Assembly (NCBI GenBank): GCA_003952965.2
Contig: RXIC02000143.1
Span: 53,628 to 117,627 of the forward strand
DNA from: Morella rubra
Lineage: Eukaryota; Streptophyta; Magnoliopsida; Fagales; Myricaceae
Length of the DNA: 64,000 nucleotides
Direction: 5' to 3'
In this document: one piece after another, positions 25,931-37,649 of the stretch
Layout: every line of letters starts with the position of its first letter
How positions within the stretch are numbered: the stretch's first letter is position 1
Program-made: the position numbers and the translations under genes
The notes under the pieces: model-generated
What the model was told of the DNA's origin: nothing
The model's input: only the letters and a program-made list of their open reading frames with translations
The model's database searches: none

Positions 25931-26150
25931 GAGACTTTATAAACTAGTGAAGAGTTAATAGTTACTTTAATCAATGAGATTAAATAGGTTTTTTTATAGA
26001 ATAAAAATTAATTAACTAGACTTTATAATAATGATGATGATCTAATAAAGAAGACTTTATATATGGATGGAGAGTTAATAGTTCTTCTTATTAAATATTA
26101 AAAAGATTTAATAGACCTCTTTATAGAATAAAAATTAATTAACTAAAATT
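25931..26150. repeat. Tandem duplication, two copies of about 120 bp
   Basis: The first copy starts at 25931 and the second at 26051. Both contain 'gagttaatagtt' and, later, 'tttatagaataaaaattaat' followed by 'taact'. The duplication lies inside the hAT derivative, to the right of the 72-bp duplication. Confidence 0.65.
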
Positions 26151-26282
26151 CTATACAAATAGTTTTAAGGTTAAATTTTTAGGCCTTATCATTAAATATT
26201 TTTTAAATATACTTATTAAAAAAATATTTTAATTGTGGGCCTCCCTAATTTGGAGGCTTTAGGCAACCTCCTACCTTGTATA

Positions 26283-27018
26283 TATATATCAGAAAATATA
26301 TTAGTAATTGCGCATAAAAGAGAATTATGACGCAGTGTAGGCGTAAGCGTGATATCAGAGACAAGCCAAGCTCAAACCGCCGGACTCGTAAAAACAGACA
26401 AAGAAAGCTCCTCGAATTACCAACACTGACTTGTTGATAATGTCTTACAAAAGTCAGAGAGCACGTCACCTGTCGTGGCCCCCACCCTGCCGTATAAATC
26501 CATTTTACCTCTCACGTCAGCCACCTTGCCCCACCCCCACTGTCTTTTTTTTTTTATCTGTACCAAATAGGTTGCTAATCTTTACCAATTAAACCCCTTA
26601 ATTAATTTCCAAAACTCACAGTGATTTTCGTAATAAAGCCAAAAAGGCATATATATTGATGAGGTAGGCCGCCCCATAGACCAACCATATATGCAACGTA
26701 TTGAATTCTCTGAATAACTAACTACACATGGCAGGCATGAGTTGAGTGATCATGGGTATACTTCGGTCTGGGCGAGTAACTGTGAGATATACGAGACTAC
26801 CTACAACTTGTTAATAATAAGTCTTGTCCACCTTTAACTCCAAGTAGAGTTGTTTCTCTCAAATATCTACGTCTTCGTTGTCTTTGCAGTTCCTAACAAC
26901 TTCATAACCAGAAGCTTTTGACCGTCGATTTTTTCATTAAATGCGGAAGGGTGAGAGGGTGCAGGATCCAATCGGTAGTTGTTAAGTTTAGAAAGCCAAG
27001 AGCCAAACGGCTATGACT
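26283..27018. other. Spacer with a promoter-like patch
   Basis: A TATA-like gtataaat lies at about 26492, with ACGT-core motifs on both sides (gcacgtcacc at 26461 and ctcacgtcag at 26511). No open frame follows in the expected position, so a transcript is not supported. The rest shows no gene. Confidence 0.3.
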
Positions 27019-27291
27019 TTATGGCCATCTCAAGTCAAAGTCAAAGCCAGCAAAGCTGAGGAAAAGGACAAGACAGTACGAGCAAGTACAGCCCACCATC
27101 TTTGACGTTTTGGCATTCGAGTACTTGGAGGAGTCCAAACTTGACTTATGCTCTTCTCTGATGGAGGGCGGAGACTGTAGAGATGGTGGCTGAATGCATG
27201 GAACCAATTCCCATTGCATTTTGCAGACAGATCTATCAATTGTCGTGCCATTAGGTAGCTTCAAAGTCAAGACGGAATATTGGCGTGGCAT
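27019..27291 (-). CDS. Small ORF resembling the GIR1/GIR2 (GL2-interacting repressor) family
   Basis: The ORF is 90 residues from ATG 27291 to a stop at 27019. The frame is also open upstream of the ATG, to about 27435. It contains SVLTLKLP, like the N-terminal LDLKLNLSP repressor motif of GIR proteins, then SLQSPPS, then KYSNAKTSKMVGC and CSYCLVLFLS, which resemble the conserved 'SPEATSMVLVGCPRCLMYVMLS' region. The second CPKC pair of the family is absent: the ORF ends FDFDLRWP. GIR proteins are short adaptors that link homeodomain factors to TOPLESS corepressors in root hair and epidermal control. The match is from memory, and the altered cysteine region makes a decayed or divergent copy likely. 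It could also be a chance ORF. Confidence 0.3.
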   Translation of the reverse strand: MPRQYSVLTLKLPNGTTIDRSVCKMQWELVPCIQPPSLQSPPSIREEHKSSLDSSKYSNAKTSKMVGCTCSYCLVLFLSFAGFDFDLRWP

Positions 27292-27776
27292 CTCAACCAA
27301 GTATTTTAACTTCAACCACGACAAAGTGTTCAAAAAAATTTTGTCCCAAGACTCTTCTGTTAACCTATTCCGAACTCGTAATTTGCAAATGTCTTCACTC
27401 TTTGTATGAAATGGTCGGTCAATATTTGGACACAAAAGCTAATCATTCGAGAGCAGTTAAATTGTTCAAGATATATGATTTCATGCATGTAGCACACGTT
27501 GTTAAGGTTACTGAGATTGAGAAATTTATAAAGTTTAATCTTATAAGGGTTAAAGATTCGAATCGTTTTTTGAAATGCCCAGTGGAATTTGCATGTAAAA
27601 TAAGGCGGTTTTAGGTACTGACAGTTGAAATAGGAATTTGTTCCAACTAGAGGCCTCAGTGGGTACGATCGTGGAAGGCTATGACTAATCATGGTTTGTA
27701 TGGCAAAACCATAAACAATGACCCTTTTTTTTTTTCCCAAAGTCATAAACAATGACCCTTCGAACAAGTCAGTTTC

Positions 27777-28600
27777 TGTTATATGGGCGTCCAACCCATG
27801 GGAAAGCCAACGCCCATTCGTGGGCCCCAATTTTAAATGATAAAGAGTAGGGCCACAAGACCAGGTTGCCGCACAACACAATTAAAAAGAGAAAGCAAGG
27901 TGCTGCCGCACAAGGGGAAAGAACATAGAGAAAAGAGAGAGAAAAAAAAAAAAAAGAGAAGAGTTTTTTCAGGAGGTTTCTTTCAATTTCAAGTGTGATT
28001 TTCACACAATAACAAATTGAAGTTGTCTCTGAGAAAGTTATCTAAGTGTTTCATCAATGAGGAGTTGTGATATTCAGATTAGGAATGAAATTGATTCTAA
28101 AAGAACATATTTCACCAAGTAGTGCTAATTTTCCCTTTTCAGAATGGCACCAATGGTTTCTAGGGGCACGTGTAAAGGCATGATTAGTTCCACAAATCTC
28201 ATTGCACTGACCATAGTAAACTCCTTCTCGTTGTACCGAAATAGAGATCTAATTTAAACAACCAGGTACAACATCACATTTGACACCTGAACCTAAAATA
28301 TGGGTTTCGTCAGATTCTAGGTTTTGTGGTAAGATTGTATTTTTCTCAGAGAGTTGATCTTGTAGATTTTCAATTTATTTGAACCCAAGTTTTGGGCATA
28401 AACTTGATTTTGTAATCTCTATTTTATTATATAGCGGATTTATCTCAAAGTTGCCCTGTGATTTTTTCCTTTACATTGAAGGATTTTCCAAGTAAATCTT
28501 GTGTGTTCTCTTGGTGCTTGTTTTATTTCTTTTCTGGTTTAGTTGTTGGTTTGCTTGGAGTTATTATTTAATTTGCACATGGACTTAATTTGGCCCAACA
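27777..28600 (+). repeat. Probable 5' LTR of the Ty1-copia element
   Basis: The segment starts TGTTATATGGGCG and ends TGGCCCAACA, giving the TGTT/AACA inverted ends usual for copia LTRs. It is followed two bases later by the methionine tRNA primer-binding site. Without a 3' LTR the left edge is inferred from the terminal dinucleotides only. Confidence 0.45.
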
Positions 28601-29399
28601 AGTGGTATCAGATCTAAGGTTGTGTGGGACTGGTTGTCTTGTATGGATTAAATGGAGAGTAGTTCATGAACTATGATTAAACTCACAGCATCAAATAATC
28701 AATTTGGAAGCCGATAATGGAAGACATCCTTTATTGTAAGAATTTGCATGACCCTATTTAGGGTGACAATGCCAAGCCAAGTAATGAAACCTAAGGATTG
28801 AGAGAAGAATAATTGAAAGACTATTGGATATATATGAGACCGTAGATTGATCTCAATATGTTCCATCATGTGTCAAAAACAAATGCCAAAACTCTATGGA
28901 AGAAATTGGAAAGTCCTATGAAAGGAAGACTTATAATCAAGCTTTTGCAATCAGAAAGCTTGTGAATTTGAAGCTAAAAGAGAGAAAGTCTGTTGTCGAG
29001 CATTTTAGTGATTTCCAAGACTTAGTTTATCAGTTGATTATAATGAAAATAGTGTTAGACGATGACTTACAAGTGCTATTGCTTCTTAATTTTTTGCTAG
29101 ACAATTGGGAGACATTGGTAGTGTCACTTAGTAATTATGCTCTGAATGTTGTGTTATGGTTAAAGATTACTTGTTCAATAAAGAGATGAGAAGAAGAGAT
29201 ACATGTAAAGAAAATGCACAGGCTCTTATTATAGAAAACATGGGCAAAGTAAGGGTAGAGATTCTAAAGGACATAGGAAATCTAGAAGTCAGTCAAAAGG
29301 GAAAGATCAGATACAGTGTTACTTTTGTGATAAGAAATATCATATAAAGAAGTACTGTAAGGCTTGGAAAAATAAATAGGAAGAGGATAATGTTAAAGC

Positions 29400-30600
29400 G
29401 TAGGACTGCAACAGAAATGATCGTTGAATCAAAGCAACTCAAGCGTTTTACCTCCTTCAAATCCACACACACAATTCTTGAGAGAGTTTTTAGAGAGAGA
29501 AACCCTCAACGTGAAAATGACGTTCTCTATCTCAAATGAAATTCTGAGCTATTTATAATGGCTTGCTCAAAGCTTCAACTGTGCTCATGCGTGGGATCTT
29601 TAGGGACCTCAAATCTCTTGTAGGATCATCATGAAAAACTCTTTTTCATTAACTCTCTTATATTCTGTAATCCGAATTTATGGACTTCTATAAATTGTGA
29701 TCATGTTATAACATATCTTAATTGACCACCGAGATAATGAAATTATTTTAGTGAAATCCCTTTTGCTAAAATTATTTGTTTATTTATCCTTCCACCATGC
29801 TCTATTCCACATGAGCTAATAGGATCAGAATAATATCACTAATTAAGTCCCTAACTCATATAATTCTTAATTCTAGTCTATACCTGGTTGGACTCCCAAA
29901 AAGTTTGAAAAATAATTTTCTCAAATAAATATATTTACTTAATATATGATATAAGTATATAAAACAGGGAAAATATTTTTAACAAAATCTCACTGCACAA
30001 TATTTTTATTTGAGTCCAACAGTATACAGACGTAATAAATATACTGCCTCAACAAGAGACTGATAGATTCTATATTGAGCAATTATACAAATTCACTTAC
30101 TATGCACAATGCCTAACATTATCTGAAATATTTGATCTACGGAAGATCATCACCAAATGACTCAATTAAAACATAAGTACATAATAAGCAAAACTGCATA
30201 ACTCTCTCAGGTCTAAGGTTAACATGAGCCAATTGTATTGAATTCTATTCTCTACAACAGTGATCATTTCCAGAAGGTATTCATATTTGATCCGGTTCAG
30301 TGCATGTACATTGCACCCACTCGTTTGCTTAAGGTCACTACCTCAATGACGGAGTCCATCATTCTATCTTATAATGGCACAACGAGTGTAGATCTATTTA
30401 TACATTATTATGTAACTCAGTCTAGAACAAAGTGAGTCAACAAGGATCAGAAAAATCATACTCCCCACCTCCGATTCGTTGATCATTAACCTAACTTTTC
30501 TACAATGTTGCTCAACAATATTTGAGCAATATATATCCAAGTGATTAAATTAATAACAATATTTATCTCATAATTATTCCAAATGATTGGTTCATCTAAC
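29400..30600. mobile_element. Unclassified insertion nested in the copia element
   Basis: The copia reading is interrupted just after the gag knuckle and resumes near 30600. The intervening 1.2 kb is AT-rich and has no transposase or retrotransposon domain. In reverse complement it carries two TGTT-type starts (at about 30022 and 30053), so an LTR-derived piece such as a solo LTR or TRIM is possible. Exact edges and a target duplication could not be fixed. Confidence 0.45.
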
Positions 30601-32665
30601 ATATAAGAATCGGAATACTGATCAGAATATCGCGGCTACTGTTTCAGATGAGGATGTGGCAGCAGCAGCTCTTTCTGCTGAGGAAGAGCAGTATTGTCAT
30701 GTTGCAGATCTATTTGTTGAGTGGGCAATCAACTCACCAGCTTCCTACCATGTCACTCCAAAGAGGAAACTCTTTACTTCATATAAAGTGGGTAACTTTG
30801 GCAAAATGAAGATGGGCAATAAGAGTCATGCCGACATAGTAGGAATTGATGATATTTATTTGTAGATAGATGTTGGATGCACCTTGACATTGAAGAATGT
30901 GCGACATGTGCCAGACATGCACCTGAATTTGCTATCTACACATGCTTTGATGATGTGGGTATGAAAGTTATTTTGGCAATGGAAGATGGAAACTTATGAA
31001 GGGGTCAATGGTATTTGCTAGAGGAAAGATTTGTTGCACACTTTACAAGACACAAGTAAAGGTGTGTAATGAAGCGGTAAATGCAGCGGAAGGTGGTTCT
31101 TTACTGAATTTGTGGCACAAGCAGCTGGCTCACATGTGTGAGAAGGGATTGCAGATTTTGGCAAAAAAATCCCTCGTTCCTTTCGCTGAAGGTACGTCTT
31201 TAAATCCCTATGATCATTGTTTACTTAGTAAACAACATAGAGTTTCTTTTCGGAAGTCCTCTAATAGAAAGCCCAATGTATTTTATTTGATTTATTATGA
31301 TGTATATGGTCCCATTAAGGTGGAGTCCTAGGTGGCAATAAGTATTTTCTTACTTTATTGATGATGCTTCACGAAAGGTGTGGGTGTTTTGTTTGAGATC
31401 AAAAGAATAGGTTTTCAACACTTCAAGAAGTTTCATACCATAGTGGAACGGGAAACCGATAAGGTTTTGAAGTGTCTTTGGACTAACAACGGAGGGGAAT
31501 ATAAGTCTAATACGTTTGAAGTTTATTGCTTAGAGCATGACATTAGACATGAGAAGACAGTTCTTGGTACTCCACAGCATAACGGTATGATTGAGCGAAT
31601 GAACCGCACCATTATCGAAAAGGTTAGAAGCAGGTTAAGGATGGTTTGACTACCTAAGCCATTCTAGGGTGAAGCTGTTCGCATTGCGTGCTACCTAATC
31701 AACCGATCTCCATCAATTCCTTTAGGTTTTGAGATTCCAAAGAAAGTGTGGATAGGAAAGGATGTTTCCTATTCTCACTTGAAGGTTTTTGGGTGCAAGG
31801 TATTTGCACATGTACCTAAGGAGCAACGTTTGAAGCTTGATGACAAAGCCACTCCTTGCATTTTTGTTGGCTACGGAGATGCAGAATTTGGCTATAGGTT
31901 ATGGGATCCAGAAAAAGAAGAAGATTATTAGAAGTAGAGATGTGATTTTCCACGAAAATCAAAGCTTGACAGATTTTGAGAAATCTGAAAATCCAAGACG
32001 TGTCGCTGAAGGTGTTACTGGCCTTACACCTGTCTCTTTGTCTCTAGACAGTGCCACTCAAGGGGGAGAGATGCATGTTGACAGACATGCTGATGAGCCA
32101 GCAGTGGTTGATGAGGATGATCTATAGGATGTTGAGTAGTAGGAGAACCTATTCCATCGGTACCTCAGATGAGAAGGTCTACTAGAGAGCATCGTCCATT
32201 AGTTAGGTATCCTGAATCATATTATATTTTGTTAACTGATGAGGGAGAGCCAAAAGGCTTTCAAGAAGTGCAGTCTCATAAGGACAAGCAAAGTTGGGTG
32301 AATGCTATGCAGGACGAGATAATTCTTTGTAAAAGAACGAAACTTATGAGTTGATGGTGGAGCTTCCTAAAGGAATGAAGGTGATGATAAATAAATGAGT
32401 GTTCAAGCTGAAGAAAGATGGTGAGAAATTAGTGAAGTATAAAGCTCGATTGGTAGTGAAAAGCTTCGGTCAGAAGAAATGGATTGACTTCGTTGAGATA
32501 TTATCACATGTTGTCAAGATGGCTTCCATTTGAGTGGTTTTGAGTTTAGTAACTAGTTTGGATCTCGAGCTTGAGCAACTAGATGTGAAGACTGTCTTTC
32601 GTTATGTTGATTTGGAGGAAGAAATCTACATGGATCAACCAAAAGGATTTCAAGTGAAAGGAAAT

Positions 32666-33430
32666 GAGCACCTCAACCACAACCACGACCACGACCATGA
32701 GAGGATCCTCTGTTACGTCCAGAACGGACAGCAGGAAAAGAAGAACCACGTGGTTTGGTGGTGACGTTAGCTGTAATCTCAGGAGAGTTGAGAGAAGCAG
32801 CCTGATGAGTGAAGTGAGCTTCATAAGTGAGCAAAGGACTGAAGAGTTCCTCAAAGGAGAGAGGATCAAGTCTCGTGGTGATAGAGGTCACTAGAGAGTC
32901 ATACTCTATTCCAAGACCAGCAATAAATAAGTATTAAATGCCAAAGAAGAAAGTGGATGACTAACAGCTATCGTCGTGTCTGGAAGGAGCTTAGTCTTGC
33001 GAAAAAAAATCAGTAATGGAATTAGTGCCTTTCTTCAGAGTCGCAAGCTGAAATGGAGTTGGCCCAGTCGAGCTTGAGTTTTGAAGGGAAACAGATTTTC
33101 AAGAGCTAACCCCACTGTATGAGAGGTTGTAAGACCAAAAACTTGAGCAATTAAATTCTCCGAAAGAAAGAGAAGAGGTGAGAGCCCTTAAGATTAACTG
33201 GTCCTGTTGAATCCAATGAGCATAAGCAGGATTTGGATTCGAGGAACCAGAAAGAAAGCAGGTGGCATGGGAATATTGTCATCGACGTAACCATACAGAT
33301 GTTGCCCACGAAGGTAAAAAACCATCTGAGCTTTTCCAAAGTGAATAATTGTCATGTGTTAATTTGATAGTAACTAGATGAGGTAGGGAGGTAAAGTTGT
33401 TGATGGTGGTAGTAGTGGTGGAAAAGAAAG
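32666..33430 (-). mobile_element. Ty1-copia gag fragment, opposite orientation (fossil)
   Basis: On the minus strand the fragment begins near 33430 with a Thr-rich start and the copia gag opening LVTIKLTHDNYSLWKAQM, then GQHLYGYVDD. It continues to a C-terminal Arg/Gly-rich stretch near 32680. The family is the Retrotran_gag/UBN2 type, a different lineage from the plus-strand copia element it abuts. It is broken, with several breaks. Neither protease nor LTRs are attached. Confidence 0.65.
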
Positions 33431-33713
33431 AAAAAGTGGGTAGTGCAGTAGTGAAACATTAAGAATAGAGCATTTGTCCTCATTTTGCTAAACCAACTTT
33501 GTGCTATCCTAAACAGGTCAAATACATGAAAACGTTGGGAATGTCAATATATCCCAACACATAAACTAACATGCTAGCATTCGAGACAAGGATGATAATA
33601 TCCTCATTATAATCATGGAGCATTCAGCTTCTAAACGGAATAGAAACCACCCACCTACTAGCGTTTTCTTTCTGAAGCCTTCGCAAGTGATTGTAGAGAT
33701 TATAGCAAACATT

Positions 33714-33905
33714 GGAGGCGTTTGTTTGCCCAATTTTTTGGGAACTCAAAATTTCCACTACACCAAACACATTTCACAAACCTCAATAAACTTCACACTT
33801 TTACACATACACTTCACACTTTTCACAAACCCCAATAAACTTCAACATTAAAAGATTCCCAAAATTTTAAAAATATTCTCAAAATTTCGGTAAACAAACG
33901 CCCCC
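33714..33905. mobile_element. MITE with ggggcgtttgttt termini
   Basis: The left end is ggaggcgtttgtttgcc and the right end, in reverse complement, gggggcgtttgttt. The interior repeats 'cacttttcacaaaccccaa' and 'aataaacttcacac'. It is the reverse-complement counterpart of the copy at 52038-52230. Confidence 0.75.
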
Positions 33906-34044
33906 AATTGTTTCTCTCCAATGGTGGATTGTGCTATAACAGAGGCTTTAGTAAAATAATTCAAGGTCTATGTATATAACAGAGGCTTTACTAAATTTTA
34001 CGTTCAGCATGTTCCAATCATTCAAAGTCTATAAATATAAATAA

Positions 34045-34500
34045 TTGAGCCCAACATTATCTAACTTTAGGATATCAAATGCTTGTAAATCAAATATTTC
34101 ACAAATCTGTTGCAAGAACTGTTCGTTTTCCCTAAAAACTGTTGATTTTCCTTAGAAAACCATTGATCTTCCCTAAGGTGGTTCACTTCATTTATTGATG
34201 ATAGGTAATTGCCCTTAATCATAAGGTAGCTAACTCTTGATATTCTTTGATGGATAGAATAATGAGGGTAGCCCAAAGGTTGTAGGAATAATAAATGAGG
34301 GTCCCTAGTCTTGCCTAAATAAAAGGGCTTGTATTTTCCATTAGAACCACCACAAAGTTCTAAGGCTAAGACTAGAAGTCTCTCTCCTACATAAAACTCT
34401 ACTCTCTTTTGTAGATATCTCAGTTTGTTTAAGCACAAATGTCTGGAGGTAAAAAAATACTTATATTCTAGCTTATATTTTTCAGTTCTTACAAAATCTT
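34045..34500 (+). mobile_element. LTR-like segment, possible solo copia LTR (fossil)
   Basis: The segment has a promoter-like aaataaaagggct near 34316, followed by a Cys/Ser-like pyrimidine-rich stretch and an ATG-poor leader, as in many copia LTRs. Just before it, 'tataacagaggctttant' occurs twice (33935 and 33975). No coding region is attached, and both edges are approximate. Confidence 0.3.
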
Positions 34501-36947
34501 GATAAATGTTGGTGATTGCGGTAACATAAATGTGAGAAAAATAATGTGGGTCATGGTTGCATTTAAGTTGGACATTATGAAGTATAACAGGGGTTTACAA
34601 ACAGCCATATACATAGATATCAGGGAGTACGTAGTGCATATGTCAACGAAAGGAATGGCAGCAGGCCAGGAATCTTTTAATTAATGCATGAAGTTTCAAT
34701 TACACATAATACTAAGGAATATTCATGAAACGTCCTTTCTTTAACTCTTTTAGTCTTTATCTGCAAAAAAAAAAAATTTGTTAAAAAAGGCTTGCCTAAA
34801 AAAACATTTTTTTTTTTTTTTTAAAAAAGCTGCAGTTTTGATCCAGCCTCAACAGGCCGTAACGCCCCCCTAATGTTGCTAGATTCGTATTCTTATGGCT
34901 ACTGATCACAAATGGATCATGGATATCGAGGAACTATTCAGGAGACTTGGTGTTAGTGTTCGGGCAACCATCAACAGGGACGGGTTTTCAAAAGCCTACT
35001 TAATTTGGATAATATACGTCTAATGTTACTTGGAATATTACCAAGTAAGGCCAAGAGGTTTGCAAACTTGATTCAGTGAAGTAGTGTCTGCAGAGATCCC
35101 AATTTGCCACCTACCAAATAATGGACGAAGAGTAAATGCGTAGAAAGTTTAAAGCTGGAACAAATCAATGAACTTGGACCACTTCTTAGGATTCCAAGTG
35201 AGGGACATCAAAGCTGGGACGATGACGAAAGCGAACCTTCTGGAGCAAGCCAATACTTATGAATGAAAAATGAGGTCTAAACGCGCCACGGGAGACTCGA
35301 CATGAAGGAATTATGGAGGCCGTCAATGGCATGCAGAAGCGACCTTTCTAACAAATTGGACCGACAAGTCCAGTCAAGGGATCGAGTACATAGTTCCCAT
35401 TATTATTAGAAGGATTTGACTCAAAACGCTCATAAAGAAGAGCAAGGAGAGTTCTTGGAGTCGGAGGGCTGAGACATCTGCTATCAAGTATCAACTAACA
35501 AGGAATGTCAGGGTTAAACACTCTGGTCAGAAGAGTACTTTCATGGGCTAAAATCCTAACCCGGTTCCAAAAAAGCCTGAATCATGCATGACCAATTGAT
35601 GAGTTTTAAATATATTTATAGGTGATAGCTTTAGGATAAGGTCTTTCAGAGAAGTTGGGTGTGCCAACGTCCCCGAGAGAAGCATGAGCAATTAATTAGC
35701 ATGATTATTATTAATTTCAGATTGAGAGAAGATTAATTTGAATGCAATTTTGATGGCCTCCAATCAATATCAATAGGTTCTTCAAAGCATTAATTGTTGA
35801 CTTTTTTTTTCTAAGTCCATTAATTGTAGACTTGACTGAGGAATTCATTGGATATCGAGTATGAATCCTTGCTGGTTGTCTTGGATGCATACATATATAT
35901 ATATATTATATACACATCGGCCTTTCCATTTCAAACCGATGCTTCCTCCTCGATTGCATCAATAGCTACTTACTTACCAATTGAGCTCGAGTATGTATGT
36001 ATGCATATGCATGGATGTATGTGTGTATAACATCATATAAACATTTGAGATCAAGACCAAAGTCAGCCTATTCTCTCACCTAATTCATTGTAGGCTTAGC
36101 TTTTTGACTTCCATGAACACTGCCCACTTACCTTAGTATCAATAGTACTTGAGGGAGGATATATAGGTCAATTTTCATATTACATAATGGATGACGCATC
36201 TCAACAGATTATCCTAAAACTAGATAACATTAATTTACTAGCTAACTTGCACTACAAACTAACAACTTTGGCTAAAGCATTTGTTTATGCCGCGTGCAAC
36301 TTGGTTCATAAGCCACCACGCCAACCACTTTAGAAATATGAGTAACCTAAATAAGGGCATTCTAATAACGAACATCCCTAGTTTCAATTACATAATGATC
36401 AAGCTCTTATATTGTCTGAAAAAAGAGGAATTTATAGCTCTCCTCTCTCCTTTAAAGGGTGGGTTTTTCTTGACTTAGATATCTCTTCAATTTCTCTGGT
36501 GAGTCCACTGGAAAAGATAAAGAAGAAAGCAAAAGGAAAAGCGTCCACAATGTTTCTTTACTCAATGAATCTAGCTTTCATATGGTACTGTTCAAAGAAG
36601 ATTGAGGAACTTGTTGAGGTGGTTGTCCAAGTTCTAATTTACCCAAATAGTGCAATGTATATAATATTTCAGAGAGCAGAAAATGCAGGAGATGTATAAT
36701 AACGAAGGTCCATCCATAATACTACCATATCACAGCTACATCGCTATGGAAGCTGGAAACAAAGAAACTATGCAACAAGAACGAACGAGTATCCAAACAT
36801 GTCTCCCCCGCACTATAAACAGACCCACCCCCCATGATACTACGCTACGAGCACCGGCCGGCTCCCAAAAGCCTAAAAACGGAGAACAGAAGAAGAAAAA
36901 TATTCATAATAAAAGGAAAAAAAGCAATATCCTGGACGTGTCACATG
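34501..36947. other. Spacer with unidentified coding-like scraps
   Basis: A frame from ATG 34897 reads MATDHKWIMDIEELFRRLG before it breaks down, and 35100-35580 has higher GC and coding-like texture in several frames. I cannot name the family. A short (TA)n tract lies at 35893-35906. From 36000 to 36947 I see nothing else; this part is the 3' flank of the VQ gene. Confidence 0.35.
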
Positions 36948-37649
36948 TCACATGACTTTCCACGACTCCAAAGTGGGAAAGCTCGGAAAAGTGTCAAAAT
37001 CTAACCCAACGCTCCCACCATCAGCTAAAGCCATATTCGGCCCAAAAGAAAGTGGGCCCGGCCCATCAACCCCAGTTAAGGATCCGGTCCCCGAGTTGGA
37101 TCCCATCACCTGTTGCTGGCGGTGGTCCAGCAAAAACGCCGACGTATCGAGCGTCGGCAAGCATCCCGGCCCCGGAAACCGGCTACAGGGTCTCTGGGCT
37201 CTGGCTTCAGGATTGGCACGAGCGGCGCCTGCGCGTTACCGAACCTCACACCGGTCACCTGCTGCACCATCTGCCGGAAGTTGGCCGGATCGGCCGTGAT
37301 GAAGGTCGTCTGGGACTTCTTTGGAAGCGCGCGACTTCCGTTTCGAGACCTTGCCACCCGCCGGGGGAATCGGGTTTCGCTGGCGTTTCGGGGCCGTCTC
37401 TGGCTCGGAGCCGCCGGAAAGACCGGAAACAGTGGGGGTGGTGGGCGCCGTGTCGGGCTTGATGAGGTTGAGCAAGGGAGAGACGGTATCGGTCTGCAGA
37501 ATGTCCAAGTTGGCGCCGGAAATAGATTTCTGGATAGCCCTGGTGAGCGTCTCGGTGTCGCGAGAAAACACATCGGAGATCCACGAGTCTGCGAAGGCTG
37601 GACGGAAGGGCCAAGCTTCGATACTTGCCAAGTTCTCAGACGACGCCAT
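36948..37649 (-). CDS. VQ-motif protein gene, single exon, with two compensating frameshifts
   Basis: The start is ATG 37647-37649 (MASSENLASIEAWPFRPAFA) and the stop TGA 36948-36950, 702 nt in all. The N-terminal part (SWISDVFSRDTETLTRAIQK, then a Ser/Pro/Thr-rich region and a basic KVSKRKSRASK patch) is in one frame. The VQ core (KKSQTTFITADPANFRQM, then VQQVTG, fitting FxxxVQxxTG at 37250-37279) is in a second frame. The C-terminus (LPTLDTSAFLLDH to FPTLESWKVM) is back in the first. The shifts fall at an A-run (TTT on plus, 37320-37322), where one base seems extra, and near 37180-37200, where one seems missing. VQ proteins are plant nuclear cofactors of WRKY factors and MAP-kinase substrates in defence and development. 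Either the sequence has two indel errors and the gene is normal (about 233 residues), or it is a young pseudogene. Confidence 0.8.

Larger units (their letters stand above)
25018..26282 (-). mobile_element. hAT (Tip100-like) deletion derivative
   Basis: The plus-strand left edge reads taggggcggctctaaag and the right edge has 'ggaggctttaggcaacctcc', the wording usual for this plant hAT group. On the minus strand next to the left edge are remnants of the transposase C-terminus: HVDIDGLDLFSRIENVK at about 25215-25270, and PNASIAYKILLTI followed by ASAKEVFQN near 25085-25145. The catalytic core is gone. The middle is filled with two sets of tandem duplications, listed separately. Confidence 0.65.
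27777..32665 (+). mobile_element. Ty1-copia retrotransposon, 5' LTR to start of RT (fossil)
   Basis: The plus strand carries, in order, a probable 5' LTR (27777-28600, TGTT...AACA), an initiator-methionine tRNA primer site (tggtatcagatc at 28603), gag of the UBN2 type (about 28860-29190), a CCHC knuckle near 29320-29360, a protease region near 30720-30800, the pre-integrase and integrase regions (31080-31640, with the usual WTNNGGEY and GTPQHNGMIERMN wording) and the N-terminal part of reverse transcriptase (32240-32665). The remainder of RT, RNase H and the 3' LTR are absent. An unrelated insertion of about 1.2 kb sits between gag and protease. The copy is broken, with many breaks, and looks old. 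Confidence 0.8.

Noticed and set aside
26755-26900. Possible copia RNase H wording on the minus strand
   Set aside because: No frame keeps a recognisable family motif for more than a few residues.
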